Assembly (NCBI RefSeq): GCF_900455735.1
Contig: NZ_UAUI01000002.1
Location: 1-64,000, forward strand
Reading direction: 5' to 3'
From: Rhodococcus wratislaviensis
Lineage (GTDB): Bacteria > Actinomycetota > Actinomycetes > Mycobacteriales > Mycobacteriaceae
Length of the DNA stretch: 64,000 nt
Shown in pieces: positions 1 to 8,146 of this stretch; the first letter of the stretch is position 1; each line of letters starts with the position of its first letter. Below the pieces are notes generated by a model. The model was not told where the DNA came from. It saw only the letters and a program-made list of their open reading frames with translations, and made no database searches. Made by a program: the position numbers and the translations under genes.

Positions 1-915
1 CATCCTCGTCCGTCTCCGCATATTGATGCTGTCAACTTCACGCAGCAAGGCAAGTGCCTCATCAGCGCCCAGCTCACCAGCCCGGGCCATAAACGCCCTG
101 ATGTCTTTGGGGAGGCAACCACCACCGAAGCCGATACCGGCGTTCAAGAAACGTCGGCCAATTCGAGCGTCGTAGCCAATCGCATCTGCGAGCTGAGTCA
201 CGTCCGCCCCAGCAGCTTCGCATACCTCCGAGATAGCGTTGATGAACGAGATCTTCGTAGCTAGGAACGCGTTCGCAGATGCCTTGACTAGTTCCGCCGT
301 AGCCAAGTCGGTAACCAGGAACGGAATCTTCTCGTCTAGAAGATCTGCATACACTTCGCGCGCTACATCCTCCGCTCGCCCGTTTGCATGGCGGTCAATA
401 CCGAGGACAAGGCGGTCGGGATGCAACGTGTCTTCAACAGCGAAGCCTTCACGAAGAAACTCGGGGTTCCATGCAAGCTCGACCGCGACGCCCTCCTTCG
501 CCAGCTCTCTAGCACGCGCGCCTAATCGCTCCGCTGTACCGACCGGGACCGTCGATTTGCCAAAGATGACCGAGTCCTGGGTGATAAGAGGCGCAAGCGT
601 TTCGACAACGGCGTCGACGTACTTGAGGTCCGCCGCGAATTCACCCTTCTTCTGCGGAGTCCCGACTCCAATGAAATGAACACTTGCAAAGGCGGCCGCC
701 TCCTCGTACGAATCAGTAAACCGAAGACGGCCTGCGGCAATGTTTCGCCTCAGAACGTCTTCGAGCCCCGGTTCGAAGAAGGGCACCTCACCCGATTGAA
801 GCTTCGCCAGTTTGGACTGATCAACGTCGACGCCGAGAACATCGTGACCGAGCTCAGCCATACACGCGGCATGCGTTGCTCCAAGATATCCGGTACCGAA
901 TACGGCGATTCGCAT
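1..915 (-). CDS. ugd: UDP-glucose 6-dehydrogenase (3' end outside window)
   Basis: Oxidises UDP-glucose to UDP-glucuronate with two NAD+, supplying an acidic sugar for exopolysaccharide. The visible 305 residues start at the ATG whose first base is 915. They show an N-terminal Rossmann GTGYLG (residues 7-12), the GTP turn near residue 85, the central NPEFLREG block (150-157) and the catalytic-cysteine motif GGGCLPKD with Cys267. The family is about 430-450 residues, so roughly a third (the UDP-binding C-terminal domain) lies left of the window. It is the last visible gene of a leftward run behind gmd and fcl, consistent with nucleotide-sugar supply for the same polymer. GC content is lower than in the core genes further right. 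Identification is secure from the motifs. Confidence 0.93.
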   Translation of the reverse strand, partial: MRIAVFGTGYLGATHAACMAELGHDVLGVDVDQSKLAKLQSGEVPFFEPGLEDVLRRNIAAGRLRFTDSYEEAAAFASVHFIGVGTPQKKGEFAADLKYVDAVVETLAPLITQDSVIFGKSTVPVGTAERLGARARELAKEGVAVELAWNPEFLREGFAVEDTLHPDRLVLGIDRHANGRAEDVAREVYADLLDEKIPFLVTDLATAELVKASANAFLATKISFINAISEVCEAAGADVTQLADAIGYDARIGRRFLNAGIGFGGGCLPKDIRAFMARAGELGADEALALLREVDSINMRRRTRM

Positions 916-979
916 TGTCACTGAATTCAGCTACCTAACAGGGAGTTTGGGATGTACATGACGGAGGCTTGCAAACGAC

Positions 980-1948
980 CTATGAACGTATGGAGCTCAC
1001 GTTGTCTCGATACCACGCGACAGTCGAGGAAATGCCCTCTCGGAGTCCGATCGAGGGGGACCATCCCGTCGCGCGCAGCTTTGAGACGTCGAGCAGCTTG
1101 CGAGGCGTGCCGTCGGGTTTCGACCTGTCCCATTCGATTCGTCCGGAGTATCCGATCTCGTCGGCAACAACTTCGGCAATGTACTTGATGGTCGAGTCTT
1201 CCCCGGTGCCCACGTTGACGTGTTCGGTGCCGTCGTAGTGTTCAAGCAGGTGCAGGCAGGCGGACGCCATGTCCGCGACGTGGAGAAATTCGCGTCTAGG
1301 CGTTCCAGTTCCCCAGTTAGTCACAAGCTCAATACCATCTCGCCGCGCTTCATCGAACCGACGAATCAGGGCGGGCAGGACATGCGAGCCGCGCGCCGAG
1401 AAATTGTCGCGCGGACCGTAGAGGTTGGTCGGCATTGCCGAAATCCAGGGCAGCCCATATTGCTTACGCACAGCCTGGATCTGAAGGATTCCCGCTATCT
1501 TTGCGATCGCGTACGCATCGTTGGTTGGTTCCAGATGGCCGGTGAGGAGGTAGTCCTCCCTGATCGGCTGCGGTGCAAGCTTGGGATAGATGCAAGAGGA
1601 TCCCAGGAACAGCAGACGCTCGACCCCGAATTCCCTCGCTGAATCAAGAACATTGACCTGGATTCTCAGGTTGTCCGACAGGAAGTCCACAGGGTACGTG
1701 TTGTTGGCAAGTATGCCACCGACCTTGGCGGCGGCGAGAACGACGTATGAGGGCCTCCTCGCCTTGAAGAAAGAACGAACGGCGTCGCGATCGCGCAAGT
1801 CGAGTTCATCGGACCCCGCTCCGACAAGGTTCTCGAAACCCGAGGTCTCCAGTGTTTGCCAGATAGCGGAACCAACCAGACCTCGGTGCCCGGCCACGTA
1901 GAACGGTGCGGAGCGATCCAACGGCGCGGGTACGAATTCGACAGTCAC
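980..1948 (-). CDS. fcl: GDP-L-fucose synthase
   Basis: Epimerises and reduces GDP-4-keto-6-deoxymannose to GDP-L-fucose with NADPH in the cytoplasm. The 322-residue length fits the family. An N-terminal nucleotide-binding GHRGLVGSA sits at residues 20-28, the catalytic serine region GSSCIYP at 116-122, and the SDR Tyr-Lys pair YAIAK at 146-150. The ATG start at 1948 overlaps the gmd stop by four bases (ATGA), so the two genes are translationally coupled. Together with gmd this makes the complete two-step route from GDP-mannose to GDP-fucose, pointing to a fucose-containing exopolysaccharide. Confidence 0.93.
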   Translation of the reverse strand: MTVEFVPAPLDRSAPFYVAGHRGLVGSAIWQTLETSGFENLVGAGSDELDLRDRDAVRSFFKARRPSYVVLAAAKVGGILANNTYPVDFLSDNLRIQVNVLDSAREFGVERLLFLGSSCIYPKLAPQPIREDYLLTGHLEPTNDAYAIAKIAGILQIQAVRKQYGLPWISAMPTNLYGPRDNFSARGSHVLPALIRRFDEARRDGIELVTNWGTGTPRREFLHVADMASACLHLLEHYDGTEHVNVGTGEDSTIKYIAEVVADEIGYSGRIEWDRSKPDGTPRKLLDVSKLRATGWSPSIGLREGISSTVAWYRDNVSSIRS

Positions 1949-2976
1949 TGGATCGACTCCCAGTCCGGCAGCGCCGGGTTATCGATCCAAGGCCGGCCCT
2001 CGTGTTGGAGAGCCTCAATATCGGCATCGACCATGATTCTTGCGAGTTCTGGTGCGTGAACTGATGCCTTCCATCCCAGCTTTTCTTCAGCTTTGCCTGC
2101 ATCCCCGATAAGGGCGTCAACTTCCGTCGGACGCAAGTACCGCTCGTCGAAGCGAACATGCTTTTCCCAGTCGAGGCCAGCATGCTCAAACGCCTCGGTG
2201 AGGAAGTCTCGGACGGATGCTGCACCTCCAGTTGCGAGCACATAGTCATCAGGCTCATCCGCCTGAAGCATCCGCCACATTCCTTCGACGTACTCTGGGG
2301 CGTACCCCCAGTCACGGACTGCGTCGAGATTGCCCATGTAGAGGTGTTCCTCAAGGCCTGCCTTGATTCTCGCAACTGCGCGAGTGATCTTTCGCGTTAC
2401 AAATGTCTCTCCACGGCGCGGGGACTCGTGGTTGAAGAGGATTCCGTTGACCGCAAAGATCCCGTAGGCCTCTCGGTAGTTCTTGGTTACCCAGTAGGAA
2501 TAGACCTTCGCAGCGCCATACGGTGACCGCGGGTAGAAGGGGGTTTCCTCATTCTGCGGGGGCGGGGTTGCGCCAAACATTTCAGAACTCGAAGCCTGAT
2601 AGAACCTGCACTGCAGACCGGTAAGACGCACTGCCTCCAGCAGTCGAATAGATCCGACACCTGTTGTGTTGCCTGTGTGTTCAGGCTCGTCGAAGCTCAC
2701 GCGAACGTGCGATTGTGCCGCGAGGTTGTAAACCTCATCCGGCCGGATCTCCGCAAGCAGTGTGACGAGGCGAGCACCGTCACTGAGATCACCATAGTGA
2801 AGAAAGAGCTTCGCTTCGGGGTCGTGGGGATCCACGTACAGATGTTCGATCCGCGAAGTATTGAAGGTCGACGAACGACGGATCAGGCCATGAACCTCGT
2901 ACCCCTTCGAGAGTAGTAACTCGGCGAGATAGGAGCCGTCCTGGCCAGTAATACCAGTGATTAGAGCGCGCTTCAT
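1945..2976 (-). CDS. gmd: GDP-mannose 4,6-dehydratase
   Basis: Converts GDP-D-mannose to GDP-4-keto-6-deoxy-D-mannose, the first committed step to GDP-fucose. The 343 residues are full length. They contain the SDR glycine motif [11 protein letters not shown] (7-17), the SSSEMFG block with the catalytic Ser/Glu (129-135), and the Tyr-Lys pair in YGAAK (153-157). The ATG at 2976 is preceded by a GGAGAA-like Shine-Dalgarno. It ends in a four-base overlap with fcl and follows the initiating sugar transferase by about 75 bp, in the same leftward transcription unit. Confidence 0.95.
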   Translation of the reverse strand: MKRALITGITGQDGSYLAELLLSKGYEVHGLIRRSSTFNTSRIEHLYVDPHDPEAKLFLHYGDLSDGARLVTLLAEIRPDEVYNLAAQSHVRVSFDEPEHTGNTTGVGSIRLLEAVRLTGLQCRFYQASSSEMFGATPPPQNEETPFYPRSPYGAAKVYSYWVTKNYREAYGIFAVNGILFNHESPRRGETFVTRKITRAVARIKAGLEEHLYMGNLDAVRDWGYAPEYVEGMWRMLQADEPDDYVLATGGAASVRDFLTEAFEHAGLDWEKHVRFDERYLRPTEVDALIGDAGKAEEKLGWKASVHAPELARIMVDADIEALQHEGRPWIDNPALPDWESIQ

Positions 2977-3051
2977 TTGTTCTCCTCGACCTGCACGTCA
3001 GGCCGTTTCTCGTAACGGGACTATTAGCAAATCTTCAGCGGTGCAGCGAAT

Positions 3052-4602
3052 TCAATAGGCGCCGTCGCTTCCAATCACGGCCCTCACCGTCTTTCCGATG
3101 ATCAGAAGGTCCTGTGTCATCGACCAGTTCTCCACGTAGAAGAGATCCAATCGAATCCGATCCTCTTCGGACAGAGCTGAGCGGCCCGACACCTGCCACA
3201 GCCCCGTCATCCCCGGCCGAACAAGCATCCGGCGCTCTACGAAGCCCGGCACGCCTAGCCCCTCGCCCTCGATGAGTGGACGTGGTCCGACCATGCTCAT
3301 ATCTCGTGTCAGGACATTGAAGAGTTGAGGCAACTCGTCAACGCTGGTCTTTCGAATAAATCGCCCGATCGGTGTGATTCGCGGATCTTTCGCTGACTTG
3401 AAGAAGGTGCCCTCAGACTGTCCGAGCGCTTCGCGTATCGCAGCGAACTTCTTGTCCGCGTTCGGCACCATCGACCGAAACTTCCACATCCGAAATGTCT
3501 CGCCGTTGAGTCCAACTCGTTCTTGCCGGTAAAAGATTGGGCCGCGATCGCCAATCTTGATGATCGCAGCGACGATCAGCATCACCGGAGCTAGCGCCAC
3601 CAGTACGAGCAACGCCGCGACTAGATCGAATGCGGTCTTCGCAAACTTGTTGGAACCGTGGAATTGCGGCTTCTCGACATGGATGAGTGGGAGTCCTGCT
3701 ACCGGCCTCATCGACAGACGCGGTCCCGCCACGTCCATCATCCCTGGAGCAACGACGAGGTCGACCTCATGCGGCTCGAGCGCCCACGCTAGGTCCCGCA
3801 TTCCTTCATGACCGAGGTGTTCGGTCGCGGTAACTGCGACCGTGTCGGCGTGGCAGAACTGCAATGAGTCCACAACGTCGCGCTCGTTGCCGAGCACGGG
3901 AATAACCCGTCCGCCAACGGTGATCGTGTCGCCATGCTCACCGGTATGACCCGGCATACACACTCCGACCACGCGATAGCCCTCGGCTGTGCCACGAGCA
4001 AAGGACTCCGTGAGGTTTCGTACCGCCCGCTCACCGCCGACGACAAGGACGGATGTCTGAAACTCGCCCCGGGCACGCTTGCGTGCGATCGCTTGACGCC
4101 AGCACCAGCGACTGAGCAAAAGCCCAGCAAGGCCGACTGGAAACGCTATTGCAAGGTACAGCCGCGCCAGGTCCAGCCGGAAGAGAAGGGAGACGATCGC
4201 GATGAGTCCGAACAGGCGGACGGTCGCCACGAAGATTCGGCGGTATTCTTCGGCTCCAGCACCGATCACACGCACGGAGCGAGTGCGAAAAACGACTAGC
4301 GCTCCAATCCACATCGCGATCAACGCTGCCGAGATGAGTGTGTAACTCAGATTGTGTATCGCTTCGTACGATGCCAGCGCGTCTCCGGCACCGAAGCGAA
4401 TCCACTGGGCCAATGCGACAGCAGCGATCACCACCAGGGTGTCGGAGATCAACAAACGCCGGATGTACACGGCCTGCCACTCTCGACGACTCCCGAGTCG
4501 TCCTGTCTCCGAAGAGACCGTTGTCGCGCCCGGTACACCCGATGCGGGGCCGAGCGGAACATCGAATGCGGTCACATTCGTTGCCTTCCACCTGAGAACC
4601 AA
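3052..4602 (-). CDS. Initiating polyprenyl-phosphate sugar transferase (copy 1)
   Basis: Transfers a hexose-1-phosphate to undecaprenyl or decaprenyl phosphate at the inner face of the membrane, starting an exopolysaccharide repeat unit. The 516-residue protein has an N-terminal block of four or five hydrophobic helices (about 45-190), a central Rossmann-like CoA-binding-like domain, a further helix near 330-350, and a C-terminal bacterial sugar-transferase domain with KFRSM, DELPQLFNVL and VRPGMTGLWQVSGR. A paralogue at 41714-43228 has the same architecture and a near-identical C-terminal tail (both end in SDGAY). The start is uncertain because the first ~25 residues are poorly conserved between the two copies. 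It is first in the leftward fucose cluster. Which sugar is transferred cannot be told from sequence. Confidence 0.9.
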   Translation of the reverse strand: MVLRWKATNVTAFDVPLGPASGVPGATTVSSETGRLGSRREWQAVYIRRLLISDTLVVIAAVALAQWIRFGAGDALASYEAIHNLSYTLISAALIAMWIGALVVFRTRSVRVIGAGAEEYRRIFVATVRLFGLIAIVSLLFRLDLARLYLAIAFPVGLAGLLLSRWCWRQAIARKRARGEFQTSVLVVGGERAVRNLTESFARGTAEGYRVVGVCMPGHTGEHGDTITVGGRVIPVLGNERDVVDSLQFCHADTVAVTATEHLGHEGMRDLAWALEPHEVDLVVAPGMMDVAGPRLSMRPVAGLPLIHVEKPQFHGSNKFAKTAFDLVAALLVLVALAPVMLIVAAIIKIGDRGPIFYRQERVGLNGETFRMWKFRSMVPNADKKFAAIREALGQSEGTFFKSAKDPRITPIGRFIRKTSVDELPQLFNVLTRDMSMVGPRPLIEGEGLGVPGFVERRMLVRPGMTGLWQVSGRSALSEEDRIRLDLFYVENWSMTQDLLIIGKTVRAVIGSDGAY

Positions 4603-5477
4603 TAAGCCGGCAAGCGTTGCTGTCTTCCGACTGTTGGCGGTGAATGACGACCGCCCCCCTGTATTGCTGCCGAGATGATGATCGCACCTTCAACCAACTT
4701 CGTTACAGCTGGAGTGGCGAGAGTCACAAACGCCAGACACGAACCGCGAGAACAGGTTCCTGCGCAGGTCACCGAGCTATACATCAATTGAATGACACTG
4801 CCTACACCACGCCGGACGCGGAGAACAGGGCCGAAAGTCCTAGCGCATTGAAGAGTAATTCGGTATTTTGCGCAAACCCTACTTTCGAGTCAGATCGAAC
4901 GCGTTTTCTCGCAGGTCTCTCGTTGCCCACCCAAGCGCCCACATCGTCGAACGGAGCAATGGACGGAATCTGAGCGAGTGGACGCGGTGCGGGGTGCCGT
5001 CGCTTATTGCACGGCACCCCGCCCTCGGCGGCGAACGCCGAGCTCGAACCGATCACGGTAGCGCCCAATTGCGGAGATCGACGCGCGTAACGCCGCAGAT
5101 ACGCCCGGTTATTTGGTCTATGACGGCAATGTGGGTTGAAACGCGGGTGCCCATCTTTGCGGTCCGCCTCCGCTAGTTCGGCCTCGCGCTAGTGGCTTGC
5201 TCACAGTCGGCTCGTCGCTTAGAAACGAGCAGGAAACACTCTCGCTTGGTGTCACGCTCTCCCTGGCCACCGGTTCCACCAGCCTCGTGACCGCCTTGAT
5301 GGTTTCGCGCAACAGGGCAGCTAGCGGGAAGCGACTCTCTGCGAGCGGTGTGCCCGGTGTCAACAGTCGCCGGTCATTTGCCGCGCATGAACTATTTTGA
5401 CCCACCTTGATCGATCCAAGTCGCGTCATTCGCAGACCGGATTTGCGCGGGATTGGCCGTGCGGGAGAATGCATCGC
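4603..5477. other. Intergenic region without a supported gene
   Basis: About 875 bases lie between the leftward sugar transferase and the rightward SGNH hydrolase, so it should hold two divergent promoters. The short reading frames here have no recognisable motif and no convincing ribosome site. Base composition is noticeably more AT-rich than the core genes, as in the genes to its left. No clear terminator or repeat was seen. Confidence 0.5.
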
Positions 5478-6209
5478 ATGTCGAAGAAGTCGCGGTCACG
5501 GACCGTGGAGAAGCGTGATCCGAAGACCATCATGTTCTGGTCGTTCATGGCCGTCGCGCTCGTTACTGGTGTCGCCATGTACGGGGTGGCGCAATCCCGT
5601 GTTTCCGCTGTCCCGCCCGATGAAGGCCGGACCGCAACGAGATCATTCGAGTCTCACACATATCCACGCCTCACCGTCCTTGGGGATTCCATCACCGGAG
5701 GTAGCCACAACAATGTGGTTTGGCCTGACCTCCTCGCCGCGAAGCGGACTTGGTACGTCAACAACATCGCCGAAGGTAGCACCGGGTACTCTGCAGGCGA
5801 GAACAAGGCCTTCCCATTCAAAGTCGACGACGCTGTCGCTACTACGCCCGACGTGATCATGGTGGTCGGGAGCCGAAACGACGTCTACAACCCGGAACTA
5901 GTGGGACCGGCGGCTGCAAGGGTATACGCAGACCTGAAAGCGAAGGCGCCGAACGTGCCGATATTTGTGGTCGGTCCGATCTGGGACAACAAACAGCCGC
6001 CGCCAGCGATGCTGAGCGTGAACGCGAGTATTCGACAGGCAGCTCAGAACGCAGGTCTCTTGTTTATCGATGCACTAGCAGAGAACTGGCTCGGCGACCC
6101 CACGCTAATTCAGAAGGACGATCGTGTGCACCCCACCGACGCGGGGCAGCAGGTACTCGCCGACCATATCGATAGGGCGATCCCTCAGGTGACCATCAAG
6201 AAGAGCTAG
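5478..6209 (+). CDS. SGNH/GDSL-family hydrolase, membrane anchored
   Basis: Probable extracytoplasmic ester hydrolase or O-acyl-modifying enzyme. With the ATG at 5478 (GGGAG about ten bases upstream) it is 243 residues: a basic N-terminus, one hydrophobic anchor (about 18-38), then an SGNH fold. Block I is GDSIT with Ser71, block III is GSRND with Asn134, and block V is DRVH with Asp215 and His218, so the catalytic set is complete. Starts further upstream (5397, 5469) are less likely because the ribosome site would be absent or too close. It lies beside the fucose polysaccharide genes and shares their lower GC, so removal or addition of acetyl groups on that polymer is a reasonable inference. 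The substrate is unproven. Confidence 0.8.
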   Translation: MSKKSRSRTVEKRDPKTIMFWSFMAVALVTGVAMYGVAQSRVSAVPPDEGRTATRSFESHTYPRLTVLGDSITGGSHNNVVWPDLLAAKRTWYVNNIAEGSTGYSAGENKAFPFKVDDAVATTPDVIMVVGSRNDVYNPELVGPAAARVYADLKAKAPNVPIFVVGPIWDNKQPPPAMLSVNASIRQAAQNAGLLFIDALAENWLGDPTLIQKDDRVHPTDAGQQVLADHIDRAIPQVTIKKS

Positions 6210-6910
6210 ACGATCGTCTCGACCGCCCGCAAGTTGAGGGATTCGGCACCCCTGCGGACCCGGAAGGACAGCTCGACAGTGACCACTGCATCAGCCGCCG
6301 GCTCGATTAGGGCAACACGGGCGGGTCAGTATCAGGTGCGAAAGTCGAACGCACTGGCCGTGTTCGCCCGCGACACAACGAAATGCGTTCGCTGCGTTGA
6401 TTAATACTGACATCATGTTTCTGACCTACACCCCAGCGGCGTAGCCACACTGCCGGCATGAGGGCGGGTCCGAAAAGCTCGACCAGTCACGAACCAACTC
6501 GTCCGCGGCAGCGCCAATCCCGACACGCGTGATGCCGCCCTTCGAGCCCGACCAGTTCCTCGCCACAGAAAGGCCGCAATCCGCGCGTCGAAGGTACCGG
6601 CATTGCGCGTTGCCGCATCATGATTAACGTTTAAGTGGCTTAGAGTAACCGAACGCAATGACGCAGATCACACCGATTGGGCGGACATCTCGACCCGCTT
6701 AACGGATACGTTTGCATGAATTTAATCGGTTATGGGCAAGTGCCTCCGGCCCAGTTCAACCGGTATCGATCCGAGTCTTGCGAACCACTGCCTATCGAAC
6801 CCGCTGTTCCCGATTCTGGGGTACACCCATGACTACTCTCCTTCGAGCGATACATTATTCAGCGACCGAACTCCAGATAGAACACGCACATCAGTGGCAC
6901 GATTGACGCC
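6210..6910. other. Intergenic region without a supported gene
   Basis: Roughly 700 bases between the SGNH hydrolase and the next gene. Reading frames in it are arginine/serine-rich products typical of noncoding high-GC DNA and lack family motifs. The stretch is mixed in composition (AT-rich around 6610-6640 and 6715-6740) and marks the change from the less GC-rich left end to the normal core composition. Nothing recognisable was found. Confidence 0.45.
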
Positions 6911-7414
6911 GTGACCACTCGCCCGCTCGATAACGCACCCCACCGCAGCCGCTGGCGCCGCCTGCGCGCTGCGTGGCGGAGGAAGCTCGATCCGAGTGAA
7001 CAGTCGGCGGTGGTGTCGTGGGGTGCGTTCACGCTGACGTTCGCGGGGGTGCGGGCGCTGACTCACTGGATCAGGCGCGGGCACGGCCCGGCCGGCGGTG
7101 GGTTGAGTCTTCACGGCCGGCATTTCCACCATTACAACCTCGGCATCGCAGCGCTGGCAGGGATTGGTGCCGTGGCGGTGCGTGGATCCGAGAAGCAACG
7201 CCGACATCCGACTGTGCCCATCTCCTACGGCGTCGGCACCGCCCTCATCGTCGACGAACTGGCGTTGCTGCTCGACCTCGAAGACGTCTACTGGGCGAAG
7301 GAAGGGCGGACCAGCGTCGACGCCGCGGTGATCATCATCGGGCTCGGCGGACTGATGACCGCCGGATTCGAGTTCTGGCCGGCGGCCCAACGTGCGCTCA
7401 CGGAGCCGACGTAG
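6911..7414 (+). CDS. Hypothetical integral membrane protein
   Basis: A 167-residue protein starting at GTG 6911. The N-terminal ~30 residues are strongly basic (RSRWRRLRAAWRRK), followed by about four hydrophobic segments (near 38-52, 75-95, 108-122 and 135-155). A histidine cluster, GRHFHHYNLGI, lies between helices one and two. I do not recognise an enzymatic family; similar small HxHHYN membrane proteins occur in actinobacteria without known function. Its last 17 bases overlap the convergent BRCT-like gene. No strong Shine-Dalgarno is visible, so the start is tentative. Confidence 0.65.
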   Translation: MTTRPLDNAPHRSRWRRLRAAWRRKLDPSEQSAVVSWGAFTLTFAGVRALTHWIRRGHGPAGGGLSLHGRHFHHYNLGIAALAGIGAVAVRGSEKQRRHPTVPISYGVGTALIVDELALLLDLEDVYWAKEGRTSVDAAVIIIGLGGLMTAGFEFWPAAQRALTEPT

Positions 7415-7796
7415 GCGGCAGCGCACCGGACAACCGGGCCGTCCCCCACGGCTCGATGTCGTAGACGGGAATGCAGTGCAGGCCGCGTGCGCGCACGCGC
7501 TGCACGACCTCCGCATCCGCCGACGCGCAGGTCCCGTCGACGACGGCCTCGGTGACGATCGCGCACAGCACATCAGCCTGCAGATCGCGGACCGGTTTCA
7601 GCCCCTGCTCCACCGTCCAGTGCCGCACGGCAGCCCAGTGCGTCACCTCGGTGACGGTGGACGGGTTGCCGATGAACAGCACGCTCCGCGTGGCGTTTCG
7701 TCCGCCGGCGACGGCCGACGACTGCACCTGTATCTCCGCCTCGGTGCACCACTCGGACGCCACCTCCGCCAGGGTGGTGCTCGCAATCGTCGACAT
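7398..7796 (-). CDS. Small BRCT-like protein, copy A
   Basis: A 132-residue protein with an ATG at 7796 and AGGA upstream. After a ~35-residue variable N-terminus the core runs RSVLFIGNP, a tryptophan-containing helix, QADVLCAIVTE and a final RARGLHCIPVYD. This is the beta-alpha-beta pattern of a single BRCT domain, as in ligases and DNA polymerase III epsilon fusions, where such domains bind DNA ends or phosphopeptides. No nuclease or ligase domain is attached. A clear paralogue lies at 43760-44131 with the same core at roughly 45% identity by eye, and both carry the same 51-bp upstream element. The function is not known and the BRCT assignment is by pattern only. Confidence 0.7.
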   Translation of the reverse strand: MSTIASTTLAEVASEWCTEAEIQVQSSAVAGGRNATRSVLFIGNPSTVTEVTHWAAVRHWTVEQGLKPVRDLQADVLCAIVTEAVVDGTCASADAEVVQRVRARGLHCIPVYDIEPWGTARLSGALPPTSAP

Positions 7797-8146
7797 CTTC
7801 TAGGTCCTGTTCCTGCGTCCGACTCGCATGAGAATCATCGTGTCGCGAATCGGGCACCGCGACTGTCCCCCGATCGGACCCTGAATCGGATGATTCGGCG
7901 GTCCCCCGATCGGGCCACAGCGCCTGGAGTGCGGGGTGAACCGGGACGTCGTATCATCACAAACCTGATCGACCGTCTCGACGGAACCGATTGAGCGACA
8001 GCGACATAACGGGCAAACCGGGCATTTCCCATCAGGGGATGCCGCGGTCGTCCGATCGCCCACCACACAGAACACGCGACAACAGAACACTTTGCCTTCC
8101 ATTTACTTACTTTTGAAAACTATGAAAACTCGAGAGGTGAAATCCC
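7797..8146. other. Divergent intergenic region with shared upstream element
   Basis: The 350 bases between the leftward BRCT-like gene and the rightward MFS gene. It holds the conserved element at 7864-7914 (entered separately). Nearer the MFS gene is an AT-rich stretch (8099-8130) suitable for a promoter, and the MFS ribosome site GAGAGGTG at 8132-8139. Confidence 0.55.
7864..7914 (-). promoter_or_regulatory. 51-bp conserved upstream element, copy A
   Basis: Two identical 13-base boxes GTCCCCCGATCGG (7865-7877 and 7901-7913) sit 36 bases apart with ATCGGATGATTC between them. The same arrangement occurs at 44205-44255 upstream of the paralogous gene: 39 of 51 positions match without gaps and the spacing is exactly the same. 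It lies about 70 bases before the BRCT-like start. The conservation outside coding sequence suggests a regulator-binding region or extended promoter; the regulator is unknown. Confidence 0.65.

Noticed and set aside
8028-8057. CCATCAGGGG and CCGATC near the MFS promoter as a further regulatory element
   Set aside because: Spacing is 23 rather than 36 bases and the central box is missing, so the match is probably chance.
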